The notes below the pieces were generated by a model, which saw only the letters and a list, made by a program, of their open reading frames with translations, was not told the DNA's origin and ran no database searches. From Ampelocalamus luodianensis (Eukaryota > Streptophyta > Magnoliopsida > Poales > Poaceae), in the NCBI GenBank assembly GCA_036346255.1, contig CM070633.1, positions 2,170,001 to 2,234,000 on the forward strand: a stretch of DNA of 64,000 nt, written 5' to 3'. The position numbers and the translations under genes were made by a program. Below are positions 37,450 through 49,200 of the stretch, one piece after another (within the stretch, counting starts at the first letter, position 1; each line of letters starts with the position of its first letter).

Positions 37450-38971
37450 CGTTATCGCGACGATCGACTCTCCTCGCATCGAAAAGGTAACCGTCGATGA
37501 ACGACACTCGTAGATTGAATCGTAGTTTCTAGATTGCTTTCAATTCTGCAAATTTGACTTTCTAGATTGGTTTCCTACGGTACAAATCCGCTCTAATCTA
37601 CCACGAGCTGACTTGAAGTCGCCGGCCAAGCCGATCGGTGGGTTGCATGAAAGAGTAGATGATGATTGCACTATAGGTTGTAGATGCAATAGCACGAAAG
37701 GCACCATGTGCATGGCACTGCCTGCAAGTGGCTGTCACCACCTCCGCGATACGTTACCGGTCGGCTAGTCCGCCATCACACATCGCCACGGAGGCAACGA
37801 CAGAGCTACGCGCTAGCACGCAGCAAGCATACACATGTCGGCCTGAAGCCGCGCCACCGATGCAATCCCGTATTACATTACATCGCATTGCATCGCATAC
37901 ATCTGCATGAATGAACAGTAAACTCGAGAGAAAAAAGGGTGGGTCCTGAAGAACCGTGCACGACTTCACTCCGGCGTAGCGGCACCGGCCCGGCCCAGAG
38001 CCGTGCCGCCGGAACCCCTTGCCGCCCGTAGCGGCGCTGGCCCGCACCTTGAAGCCGCGCCGCGACCCGCTGCCGTCAGAGGGCGCCGCCCGCGTCCGAG
38101 AGCCTCCGCATGACTCGCTGGCCGGCACCGCCGCGCCGCCGCTGGTTGGCCCAAAGGCGCCGCCATGGTCGGCGCCGCGACCCGCATGGTGCCGCGTCTC
38201 GGCCGCGACGCCACGACCACCCGCCGCCGAGGGCGCCGTCGCCGCCGCTACGCCGCTTGCACGACGCCGCCGGGGCCGCGCGGCTTGGAGCCACCGGACA
38301 CCTCCGCAAACCCAACCCCGGCCGCTGCCGCCGCTATTGAACCGGCCGTCGCCGTCGCCGCCACCGCTGGCTCCCGCGAGAACCGCTGCCCCTGAAAAAA
38401 GGGCCAAGGGAAACCCTAGTTTTGACCCTCCCCTATCTAACCAGCCAAATGGGTCGGCCGGATAAGGCCAAGCGGGCCGGAAGCCCAAAAAGAAGTGAAA
38501 ATTCGGCCGAAAAGAGAAAGGAAAGAAAAAAAAGGGAATTTACGGAAAAAAAAACCCTTGGGATTCTGAAAATTACGAGGACAATTATGCGGTGAGAAAA
38601 ATTTGCAGAAAGGGCCTCAGAATTACCGAAAATTGCGCGCAAATTGTCTCAGAACTGACATTTTGCATGTTAACCTTTAGAAGTTGCAAATTTCATTAAA
38701 AGTTACTTTTCCAATGTAAAAGGACCTCTGAATCAAATTTTTGCATATTTTGAACTTTTGAAGCATGTTTTACTTTGTTATTGTTATTTCTATGTAGTTT
38801 ATTTATCAGATTTAATGTATTTGATTATCTGTAATTGTTTATATTGCTTGTAATCATTGAAAATAGCAAGAAATCTTGAAAAATGTGTAGAAAAATACGA
38901 GGACATTATGAGAATTCTTGCAACCATTTTATGCGTATTACAGTGATAATCTTATAATACTTTACATAAAT
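37450..38971 (+). other. Long GC-rich leader of copia-1
   Basis: About 1.5 kb before gag. 37950-38400 is extremely GC-rich and is followed by AT-rich sequence. Copia-2 has the same arrangement (50935-52690) with a longer GC-rich block. Open frames on either strand here come from the composition, and no protein domain is recognisable. Confidence 0.6.
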
Positions 38972-39832
38972 ATGCAGATGATCGAATTACGAACCAGAGT
39001 TCGAGAGCCGCCCAAAGATTGCCGTAATTATTTGACTTGGGCATCAGATGTCGAAATCGTACTTGGAGCCAAGAAGCTCTGTGCTGCTATTGGACTCGAC
39101 GCCTCGCGGGATACCGTTCCAACTGCTGAGGAGAATGATCAGGCACTTCATTTCCTCAGACACCATCTTTGCCTAACGCTCAAGAACGAGTATATGGCAG
39201 AGAAGAGCGCACTGGCTTTATGGACTGCCCTGAAGAAGCGGTTCGAGAAACTGAAGTACACCATTCTACCTCGGGCAGAGCAGGAATGGACTCGATTACA
39301 TTTTGCTGACTACAAGACCGTGGGGGAGTACAACTCTGCTTTGCACAGAATTTGTAAAAATCTTCAGCTATGTGGTAAAGTAATTATAGATGCAGAAAAG
39401 ATTGAGAAAACCCTCTCTACCTTTCACCCAAATGCGGTGCAATCCGCACGCAACTACCGTCAGGATGGCTACAAGGAGTACGCCGAACTGATAGACATTA
39501 TGCAAGTTACGGAAGCTCAAGATGAGATTCTCAGAAAGAACTACATCTCACAGCCACCAAGTAGCAAAGTTAACCATGAAGTCAACGCTAGCAGCTACAA
39601 GGTGAGAAAGCCTCACTCAAAGCAAAGAGGTAAAAAGGGTAAGGTCATAAGTCACAAGACCAAGCAGAATGCTCAAGCCAAGAAAGGCGAACAAAAGAAG
39701 CGCGATGAGAAGCCCTATGGTCAGCAGGACCAAAGCTGCTACAAATGTGGCACTTGGGGACATTGGTCACGTGTCTGTCGTGAACTGCAGCATGTGATTG
39801 ATGTTTTCAAGGCTAAGAAGAAGGGCAAATGA
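38972..39832 (+). CDS. Copia-1 gag polyprotein (intact)
   Basis: 286 codons from ATG at 38972 (an in-frame ATG also lies at 38918 and another at 38978). It has the layout of UBN2-type copia gag: N-terminal PPKDCRNYLTWASDVEIV, helical capsid region with LWTALKKRFEKLK, a basic lysine-rich stretch, and a CCHC zinc knuckle CYKCGTWGHWSRVC near residue 258. It forms the virus-like particle and binds the element RNA (family knowledge). The frame ends in TGA, after which the same frame stays open to 40036. It is the only intact retroelement gene in the window. Confidence 0.88.
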   Translation: MQMIELRTRVREPPKDCRNYLTWASDVEIVLGAKKLCAAIGLDASRDTVPTAEENDQALHFLRHHLCLTLKNEYMAEKSALALWTALKKRFEKLKYTILPRAEQEWTRLHFADYKTVGEYNSALHRICKNLQLCGKVIIDAEKIEKTLSTFHPNAVQSARNYRQDGYKEYAELIDIMQVTEAQDEILRKNYISQPPSSKVNHEVNASSYKVRKPHSKQRGKKGKVISHKTKQNAQAKKGEQKKRDEKPYGQQDQSCYKCGTWGHWSRVCRELQHVIDVFKAKKKGK

Positions 39833-40036
39833 CAGCATGAGGTGCACCTCACCATTGCAAGCATAGAAGACCCACAGTCATTGGCTGCACCTATGGATGT
39901 GGACAGCCCTGCAGCAGCTCCCATCACTCCTTCTTTGGACATTGCAGCGGCTGCAGCTGTAGTTGCCGAAGAAGAGAAGATAGAAATAAACCAAATTCAG
40001 GCAGAAGTTTCTTCATACTTTGCTGATTCGATCTAG
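39833..40036 (+). other. Open frame continuing past the gag stop
   Basis: After the gag TGA, 67 codons remain open in the same frame to TAG. They encode an Ala- and acid-rich peptide (MDVDSPAAAPITPS). Copia-2 has TGA-TAG at the same point and a decayed relative of the peptide. This could be a readthrough extension or the remains of an older longer gag. Confidence 0.45.
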
Positions 40037-40270
40037 TGCACGCATTGCACTTAGTTTTACAATCATTTGCAGTTTATGGTTGTCATAGAATTTTGAATTA
40101 TTGAATAAAGATTGTAAGCTCTAGAAGAGCAATAGCAATAAATTCTTATGATGTGTCCAGCAAGACCTTTTTCCGCATTAATAATAGCAAGTTTTATTCT
40201 GTTTTGAAGTATTTTTGTGTGTGGTTTGCTTTCTACCCCATATTAATAAATACTTTATATATCAGAACGC
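40037..40270 (+). other. Spacer between gag and pol with poly(A)-like signals
   Basis: AT-rich and non-coding. AATAAA occurs at 40104-40109 and 40137-40142. The end reads TATATATCAG just before the pol frame, like a splice acceptor. Copia-2 has a spacer of similar length and partly matching text. Confidence 0.5.
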
Positions 40271-43200
40271 GTGTGGCGCCCTATGGAGAAAGTGTGCTTA
40301 GCGGATAGCGGCACAACGAATACCATATTGAGAGAGACGAAACTTTTTCAGTCGATCGGCAAGAATGCTGGTAGTCTTACAACAATCGCTGGCAGCGATA
40401 CTTGTATAATAGGCTCAGAAAGAGCCACAATTATACTCTCGATGGGCACGACATTGGTCATTGAAGAAGCCTTGTTGTACCCAGAATCGACTAGGACTCT
40501 CTTAAGTTTTAAAGACATTTGGGCTAACGGTCTCCATGTAGAGACTGAAGAAGAGTATGGTAAGGAATACCTGCTCATTACAAAGCGTGAGAAAGATGAA
40601 AAAAGGGTATTAGAACGACTTCCTTCATATGAATCTGGGCTATACTACACTCATATTAGGGCACCTGCAGCCTATACTGTCCTGAAAACATCTTTTAGAA
40701 GTTCCAAACTTTTCTGTCTCTGGCATGATAGATTAGGCCACCCCGGTCTTAGGATGATAAGAAATATAATTAATAATTCTCAGGGACATAATATCAATGT
40801 AAAAAAAAATCGAATCCAGAAGATTTTGTGTGCCCTGCATGTGCCATCGGGAAATTAATTACTAGACTTCTCCTCTGAAACTGAAGGATGAAATCCCTGC
40901 ATTCCTGGACCGAATCCAAGGAGACATTTGCGGTCCTATCCAGCCCCTGTCAGGGCCATTTAGGTATTTTATGGTGCTCATCGATGCTTCCTCGAAATGG
41001 TCGTATATATGCTTATTGTCTACGAGAAACCATACTTTTGCAAAGCTGATCTCGCAAATAATTAAAATAAAGAATAATTTTCCTGATCATCATGTGAAGT
41101 CTATCAGAATGGACAACGCCGAAGAATTTACTTCAAAGGCATTTGATGATTATTGTATGGCAATGGGAATAACTGTTGAGCACTCGGTACCACATGTCCA
41201 CACCCAGAATGGACTAGCAGAGGCATTGATCAAAAGAATTAAATTCATTGCCCGACCGCTTTTGCAAAATTATAATTTACCAACTACATGTTGGGGACAC
41301 GCAGTCCTGCACGCAGCAACTCTCATCAATTTTAGACCGTCGGCATACAACATCTATTCACCTATGCAACTAGCGCAAGGGTCAACACCGAAAATCTCTC
41401 ATCTTCAAAGGTTTGGTTGCAAGGTTTATGTACCTATACCACCACCACAGCGAACTGCAATGGGCCCTCTCCGAAAGTCTGGGACATACGTTGGTTATGA
41501 GACAGCATCCATAATCAGGTATCTGGACCCAATGACGGGAGATTTACATACAACCCGTTTCGCTGATAGCATATTTGATGGGGATAGTTTCCCGTCATTA
41601 GGGGGAGGAAATCAACCTCTTGATGAAAAATATCGAGAAATAACGTGGCAAGCCACTTGAATCCATACACATGACCTGCGCACTAGTGAAACAGATAGAG
41701 AAGTTCAGAAGATAATTGATTTGCACGCTTTAGCGAATCAACTGCCTGACCACTTTAGTGATTTGAAGAGCATTACTAAGTCGCATGTGTCTGCACGCAA
41801 TACACCGGAGAGGGTTGAAATACCAAAGAAAATAGAAGGTATCCCTAATCCCATCCAGAGGCCTCAGAATAAAAGGACGAGAACTCCGGCCTCTCGAATC
41901 CTAAGTAACCGGGGACGCTTGGCGAAAAAGGATAAGAATGACTTGTCACAGCCGATCACTGAAGTTCCCCAGAAGCAGAAGGGGAGCCAGTTGAGACCTG
42001 GTACTGGTATGGAACCTTCAGCAAAAGGCATACCGGATTTGAATATTCCCACGGAGGGAGACATCAGTATGGATGTGTGCGCACATATCGAAACTGAAAA
42101 ACTAAAGGGACTTGTCCCCGCAATTAGAAGCAGCGGCGAGCAAGTAGAAGCATTAGCAGAACCGCCCTATGAAGAAATAGCTATAAATTATGTGACCACG
42201 GGAGAATCTATGAATAGAACAACAGCCAATATCGACATCTATTTTGCAAAGAAAAATTGCCACAATCATCGATCTTGATCCCGAGCTTGCATCGCTCGCT
42301 GAATGCAAGAAAAGATCAGATTGGAAAGATTAAAAAAAAGCAATAGAAGCAGAATTAATATCTCTGAATAAAATAGAGGTGTTTGGGCTTGTAAACCGCA
42401 CATCTCCCCATGTGCACCCTGTAGGGCATAAATGGGTATTTGTTCGAAAGAGAAATGAAAATAATGAAGTTGTAAGATATAAAATAAGGCTTGTTGCACA
42501 AGGTTTCACTCAAAGACCAGGAGTCGATTATGAAGAAACATATTCCCCGGTCATGGGCGGAACTACCTTTAGATATTTAATATCAATGGCAGTAAATCTG
42601 AATTTGGAAATGAAATTGATGGATGTGGTAACTACATACCTTTATCGGAACTTGGATTCGGAAATTTATATGAAGGTACCTGAAGGTATCCCTGTCCCGA
42701 ACCAAGACAGAGCAAATAGAAATCTATACAGTGTGCAACTCAGAAAGTCATTGTATGGATTGAAGCAATTAGGCATGATGTGGTATAATCGCTAGCGACT
42801 TTCTCTACAAGAAAGGCTACACGAACAATGATGATTGTCCTCAGATATTTATACGACAATCCCAGGATGGATACTGTATAATCTCAGTATATGTAGATGA
42901 TCTAAATATCATCGGGACCTTGGAAGATATTGAGAAAGCAAGCTCTTACGTGGAGTTGGAGTTCAAAATGAAAGATTTTGGTAAAACCAAATATTTCCTA
43001 AGCTTGCAGCTTGAGTATACATCCGAAGGGGTTTTAGTACATCAGTCAACCTACACTCAGAAGGTGCTAGAAAGGTTCGGTTTTGAAAAGACATATCCTT
43101 CGAAAGTGCCAATGATCGGGATATTCTTGCAACAAGACAATGACCCATACAAACCTAGAGAAGAGGGGGAGGAAGTCCTGGGACCGGAATTCCCATACTT

Positions 43201-43921
43201 GAGCGCAATTGAAGCACTCATGTATTTGGCAAACTGTACTAGACCGGACATTGCTTTTGCAGTGAACCTACTAGCAAGATATAGTGCAGAACCTACCAAA
43301 AGGCATTGGCAGGGAATAAAGGACGTCTTCTGATATCTCCAAGGAAGTAAAGATCTTGGTCTGTTCTACAGAAAGAACCAACACCTGACAATGACTAGCT
43401 ATGCAGATGTTGGGTACTGCTCGCACCGTGATCTGACTAAGTCGCAAACAGACTATGTCTTCCTGTATGGTAGAACTGCAATTTCATGAAAATCGTCTAA
43501 ACAAAGTATTGTATCAACTTCGACGAACCACTCAGAAATTATAGCACTATATGAGGCCGCACGTGAATGCTCTTGGCTTCGGCGGATGATTCACCATATC
43601 CAGCAGTCATGTGGATTGAATACCGCACAAACCCCCACTATTATCTATAAAGATAATGCAGCTTGTGTTGCACAAGTGCAGATGGGTTATATGAAGAGTT
43701 CTCTCACAAAGCATATCAACCCCAAATTCTTCTATGCTCATGAAATGCAAAAGATGGACGAAATTAAAGTACTGCATACTAAGTCATGTGAAAATCTTGC
43801 AGATTTATTCATTAAGTCACTTCCAGCATCTAGCTTTGAAAGGTGCATATGTGGAATTGGAATGATGAGACTTAGAGAAGTGCAGAATTCAGGGGGAGAA
43901 TCTTCAAAAACTCGTTACTAA
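40271..43921 (+). pseudogene. Copia-1 pol remnant
   Basis: Segments: protease with LADSGTTNTI and pre-integrase LWHDRLGHPGLRMIRNI (40271-40858); integrase with Asp in MVLIDASSKWS, Asp in MDNAEEFTS and Glu in NGLAEALIKR (40971-41660); RT (42379-43333) with GVDYEETYSPV and YVDDLNIIG near 42890; RNase H (about 43380-43921) with KDNAACVAQVQMGYMKSS and TKHINPKFFY. Breaks occur near 40858, 41660, 42250-42360, 42795, 43333 and 43487. Two stops fit C-to-T decay: CGA to TGA in DVFRYLQ and TGG to TGA in ISWKSSK (inferred by comparison with the family). Catalytic residues survive, but no full polyprotein is possible. Confidence 0.88.
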
Positions 43922-44148
43922 AGCTTGATCACGGAGATCGAGTACCCAAAGAGTAAATCCTGGAGATTAAATGAAATTGGGTGGATTGTACTCTTTTTCC
44001 CTTGATGAGTTTTTCTGAAGTTTCTCGGCTAATATTTTTAATGAGGCAATTCGTGCAGCATAGCCGAACATGATTCATGTACTCTTTCTCCAAATTTTTT
44101 CCACTGGGTTTTTATAGAGTTTTGACGAGACATGGACATGAAGAATGA

Positions 44149-44163
44149 GAGCCCAAGGGAGAG
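44149..44163 (+). other. Polypurine tract of copia-1
   Basis: The purine-rich AAGGGAGAG lies directly before the 3' LTR start at 44164, the position of the plus-strand primer. Confidence 0.6.
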
Positions 44164-44423
44164 TGTTAAGAAACCGGGCCCGGCCAAGAGTCCTGGCCCA
44201 TGTGGGCACCTCATCCACCCGTAGCTTATATATAGGAGGGGGGACCCCCGACCATTGTACACATTCATTATTGAGAAGAGCAATAAAGAGAAACATGTAA
44301 TCCCCTCATATCTCTGTGTTCATCTCTTATTTTGTTCTTGTGTTCTTACATCGTTCTTACGATTATGTTATTATCTACGAGGTAATCGCTCGGACTAGAC
44401 TTGCCAGCGATGATTTCTCTACA
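44164..44423 (+). repeat. 3' LTR of copia-1
   Basis: 260 bp, with TATATATAGG and AATAAA as in the 5' LTR. It differs from the 5' LTR by many point changes, so the insertion is not recent. Confidence 0.9.
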
Positions 44424-46224
44424 CTTCCCACCTAATGTTTTGTTGCACCTAATAATGTAGTCTAATCGCTGAAAGTAGCTAAGGAGCTAACACAGAAGAA
44501 TTAACATTGTTTTCCTGTTCGAACTCTGAACTTTTCAGAGTAAAGTTTGAGCTCTCTCAATCCGAACTCTGAACTTCTCAACAAAAAAAGAAAAAAAAAA
44601 GACTGAAGTTTTCGAAACATTTGGAGTGTTCTGCTGATACTAACGGCTGATTTGCAGCGCCAAAGCTGGGCGTGTCGCCCAGGAGTGGAACGTTTGGTGC
44701 AGGTAGTTTCCTGGGTACAGAGAGTGTGAGCCGTTCAGGCTTTCAGATTGTTCTGCCATTACTGTTACACTTTTTAAGCGGAGTAGGTGAAGTTTGTCCT
44801 GTAACTTGTAAATGAGATGCGAATGACCTCATTGGCTCATGCTACGTGTGGTATGTCCTGTGAACTTTGGGAAAAGTACAACACAAGGTAATGGTGCACT
44901 TTATTGTCTTGGTGTGATTAGGTGAAGATTTGGTCATTTCAACAAACCAACCCTCTTGACTTGATCAGAGAAGCTACCCTAATCTGTTTGCAAAGCTTGG
45001 CAGGGTTTACCTGGATGGTTGCTTAGAGATCAGGTAGCTAGGTTTGCTTTTGCTAGAAGAGGCCTGCCTATACATATCTCCTTGTCGAGATCTGAATCGA
45101 AAACGTGTCCATCTCAGTATCTCACAACAAAAAGGTATCAATGTGGATTACCAGCTCTTGATATCATTAGGATTCAGGACCGCGCAAGTGTAACGGTGTA
45201 TGAACGATCTCATTATTCATATCACAGAAAGGAGGGATCTGATTGCCGTGATCTGGTACCGTTTGGGCCGCTGTCCACACAGAAAAATAGCTGGGCTGTT
45301 TATAGCACTGGGTGGAGCCCCAAAGGTATAACAGGCTCAAAATTGGGCCTACATTGTGAACACTGACATGAATCTTGCGTAAGGGCCAATTGCAATTCTT
45401 TTTCCCCGATTTATCTTCCCGTATTGGCTCCGTTTTAACTCAAAACTAATGCTTGACTTGATAAGATATTCAATCATGTACAAGGAGCGTTTCAGAGGCG
45501 TTGAATGGAGCAGCAGCATGGCGCTAATGATTGCACCTGCACAGCCCTGTCACAACATTTTCATTGTTTTATTGTTTACCTCGAAGCAACCTGAACCCTC
45601 CATTGTTAATTCCACACTTGATTGACAGACTTGATGCCTTTTTTGGAGGCAAGGCAGACTTGATGCTTCGGCGTTAAGAATTAGAGCGATATATATATAT
45701 ATATAGTACTACATTAACAACGATGTGTTGGGCGGCATGACCAGGCAACCTAGAAGGAACTTCGACGTTTGTAAGTCCTGCGCAGTATTATAAACCTCCA
45801 GTGTACACTTAGTCGTAGGTATTGGTTGTCACTAGAATTGACAACTCGCCAGTCCAGCTACCAACAACGCAAAAAACAAACGCAGAATAATAGCATGCAG
45901 TAGCAAATGTATGGATTGGCCATCTGAATCAAAGGATACAGACAACTCAATGCTAGATCTAGTGATCCACACCAAACGCGGCAGAGTTCCTCTCTCCCCC
46001 TGCAACTCATCAACATCCTCAAATGTTCTCTCAGACTGAAAAAGGTAGAAGCAGAAATAAAGAAGCGACCCGATGTGACATCGTCGCTGCAGAACAGACT
46101 TGGTTTATTCTCTACTAATAAGCGCATATATAGAACGGACACGGCATGCATGAAGCGGATCCCAGGCGGATGGCAGTAAGGCTAGCTTCTTCTCTCGACA
46201 TCACGCTCTCTGCATAAGAAAGGT
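44424..46224. other. Host intergenic DNA, 3' side of the R40 gene
   Basis: Contains a short (AT)n run near 45690-45706. The right end probably includes the 3' UTR of the R40 gene (46200-46224 and beyond). An open frame at 45019-45366 has no recognisable domain or homology and is not called. Confidence 0.5.
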
Positions 46225-49200
46225 CTAGTGATCAGTGAAGAAAGTTTCGTAAAATATCAAGTTGCGTAAGATGAGAGCTCGCTCGTGCTTACACCAGGGC
46301 ACGATCTTCCAGCGCTGGTTGTCGCCCTTGCACCACTCCCACAGCACGACGGTGGTGCCGTCGTGGACGCCACCGTGGTCCTTGTCGCCGTGGAAGGCGT
46401 CGAAGTTGAGGTGGATGTTGTTCACCATGCGGATGCAGCGGAAGCCGTGGCCGACGTCGCGGCTCTCCGTCCACATCACGGACTCGTCGAGGTAGTCCGG
46501 GTTGTAGGGCACAAGGCGAACCTGTCAGACGCACGAAAGGACGTGTAAACGTCTCAAAATTGGAGCAGCTGAAACACTAGCTAGTACCATCACAACATCT
46601 TGAATGTACACAATTAGTTCACATCTTGTGACGCTAATTAGGAAAACGTAGATAGGTATGTGCCAACCGCTACGTTGACTGACTGACAAGAAAGTAAAAA
46701 ACCGACGAGATTGCACACGTATTAACAAGAATGACTGGGTGTAAGTGTGTGTGTTTCGAGAGTGTACTAACAAGATAGATTGTTGATTGAAATGGTAGCT
46801 TACAGGGTGGCTTTGTCCGAGGGAGTGCTTGATGGCTTCACCGGTGACCTTGTTCACCAGGGCAAACGCAGGGTACCCCTCCTCGTCCTTGATGTTAGTG
46901 CTGTGCCTCATGTCCTTCACCCAGTGCTACATTTATTTTGACAAATAAAATTAAAGAAAATATGATCATGGTGTTCAGATCGAACATATTTTTTTTTTTA
47001 TGAAACCAGCAAAATTGACAGCGTAATTGCACAGCTAGATACTACGTGAAAATATGTAATTCAGTCCTAAAAATAAAATAGGTAGATTATTCTTTTTTTC
47101 TCAATTAATGAGAGCATTTTTAGGCTTTTATTTTTTAGGATTTTGGAAATTTGTAGCCCTTACAACGAAATTACAATGGTATGTAGAGTTTGTTTTCTTA
47201 TTTAATTTTTGATGTATTCCGGTTGATATCTAGACTCTAGAGTTTGTATCCACACCTTCTTTGGTTAGATTTTCCTTTTTGCTAGGATCCACGAGATCAA
47301 CTGAAGATTAGATGTTTAAATAACATCCAACGGTTGTTGCTTATGATTATAATTAGAGTCCACATAATCAAGGGTCGTATGTTTTTTTTCTTTTTTTGGA
47401 ATTTCTAGCATATTTCACTTTTTTCTTAGTAAAATCCAACGGTTGTAGCTCATAATTGTAATTAGGGTCCACACAATTGAGGGACGGATGCTTTTCTCTC
47501 TCTTTTTTTGTGTGTGTATGAGAATTTCTTGAGTTTCTATCTTTTTTGTGTTAGAGGTTTTGACCACGTCTCATGAACTTTTATTTTATAATAAATTTAC
47601 AATTTCACTAATTTACGGTTAGCTACACGGGGGCCTAAGTCGCGGACACAATGGACAGGTGACGCGTGATAGGCGCCCAAGCTACCACCTTATCTTCTGC
47701 CACTACCCGCTCCTTTATTTTCTTCATTTTCGTCGATGCCTTTGCCCAAGTTACCCACAACTTTCTCATCTGCTCTCCCTCATTATAATAAATCTAAGTC
47801 CTTATAATATAGATCTATCAAAAATCGATGATGTAGATCTTTATATTTTTATCGATTAACATGGTATTTTATTGCACTTGAAAGTAGATGTTGTGGCCTC
47901 TTAACGTGTTAATTTCTAGTCTTGAGAGCAAACATTGCGGTTTTTTTTCTTTGATTTAATAAGATTATAGATAGACAGACGTTACTAATTAATTGATAAA
48001 TCATTCATTTGTTTTTTGGGGTGTCTAGGAGGTACTTGAGTGTTTTGTTGTTAACTAGTACTCAAATTTTGAACTCTTAGATATAGATTCAATGCATGAG
48101 ATCATTTTGCATTCTCTCCTAATGAGATATTACCAAGCATAGCATAGATAAAAAAACTCAGGTACTCACAAACTCAAAAAAAACACTCGAGTACTCCCTA
48201 GCAAACTCCTTGTTTTTTTTTACCTGGAAGTCATCCCTCGGATTGGTAGGTGCGAGGCAGACGGTGCCGTTCCTCGCGGTGAGGCTGTACCCATCGCTGG
48301 CTCTGCAGAAGATGCGCGCGGTGGATTCCGACGCCAGCGCACGAGGTAGGTTACCGTAACCGTACCCTGCACCATAGCCGGGGGCGTTGCCCGGTGGCGC
48401 GTAGGCCTCGGGGCCACCTGGCGGGGGGCGGTAGCCGCCGTAGCCGGGGGCGTTGCCCGGTGGCGCGTAGGCCTCGGGGCCGCCTGGCGGGGGACGGTAG
48501 CCGCCGTAGCCGGTCTCATGGCCCGGCGGCGGGGCGTAGGGCTCCTGGCTGCCGGACGGGCCGTGTTGGTGCCCGTACCCGCCGCCGTAGGCTGGCTGCG
48601 GCGCGTAGGAGGGCGGATAGGCCTCATCGCCCCAGGGAAGGATCTTCCACCTCTGGTTGTCGCCCTTGCACCACTCCCAGAGCACGACGGTGGTGCCGTC
48701 GTGCACGCCGCCGTGGTCCTTGTCGCCGTGGAAGGCGTCGAAGTTGAGGTGGATGTTGTTGACCATGCGGATGCAGCGGAAGCCCTTGCCGACGTCCTTG
48801 CTCTCCGTCCACAGCACCGACTCGTCGAGGTACTCCGGGTTGTACGGCACCAGCTTCACCTGCATATATGCGCGCGTGCACGAGCGAACTCACAGTAAGA
48901 TCACACGAACAGTAATTAAAACCGTGTGATCGAAGAACATGCAAATCGGCCGAGCGTCCAAGGTAAAGCAGTTAATTACGGGATGAGACTGGCCGAGCGA
49001 GTGCTTGATGGCGAGGCCGGTGGCCCTGTTGACGAGCGTGAACGCCGGGTGGCCCTCCTCGTCCTTCACTCTCGTGCTGTGCCTCATGTCCTTGTACCAG
49101 TACTGTACATGTATAGCAGCAGTACGTGTCACGTAGGTGCGTGTACCAGACGACGATCGAAAAGCAAATCAACTCGGCAAAACTAAGCGAGTAGAGCGTG

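Larger units (their letters stand above)
37197..44423 (+). mobile_element. Ty1/copia retrotransposon, copia-1, complete but defective
   Basis: LTRs at 37197-37449 and 44164-44423 begin TGTTAAGAAACC and end ACA. The flanks carry the same five bases, CTTCC (37192-37196 and 44424-44428). The order is leader, gag, a roughly 440-nt spacer, protease, integrase, RT and RNase H, which is copia order. Pol has several stops and frame changes while gag is intact. It is closely related inside to copia-2 (50663-57712), but the first half of the LTR is different. Confidence 0.92.

Noticed and set aside
37754..38488. 244-codon minus-strand open frame in the copia-1 leader
   Set aside because: Low-complexity Gly/Ala/Arg from an extreme GC block, no domain, and its shape is not kept in copia-2.
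45019..45366. 115-codon plus-strand open frame in intergenic DNA
   Set aside because: No recognisable domain, no splice or promoter evidence, and length is within chance.
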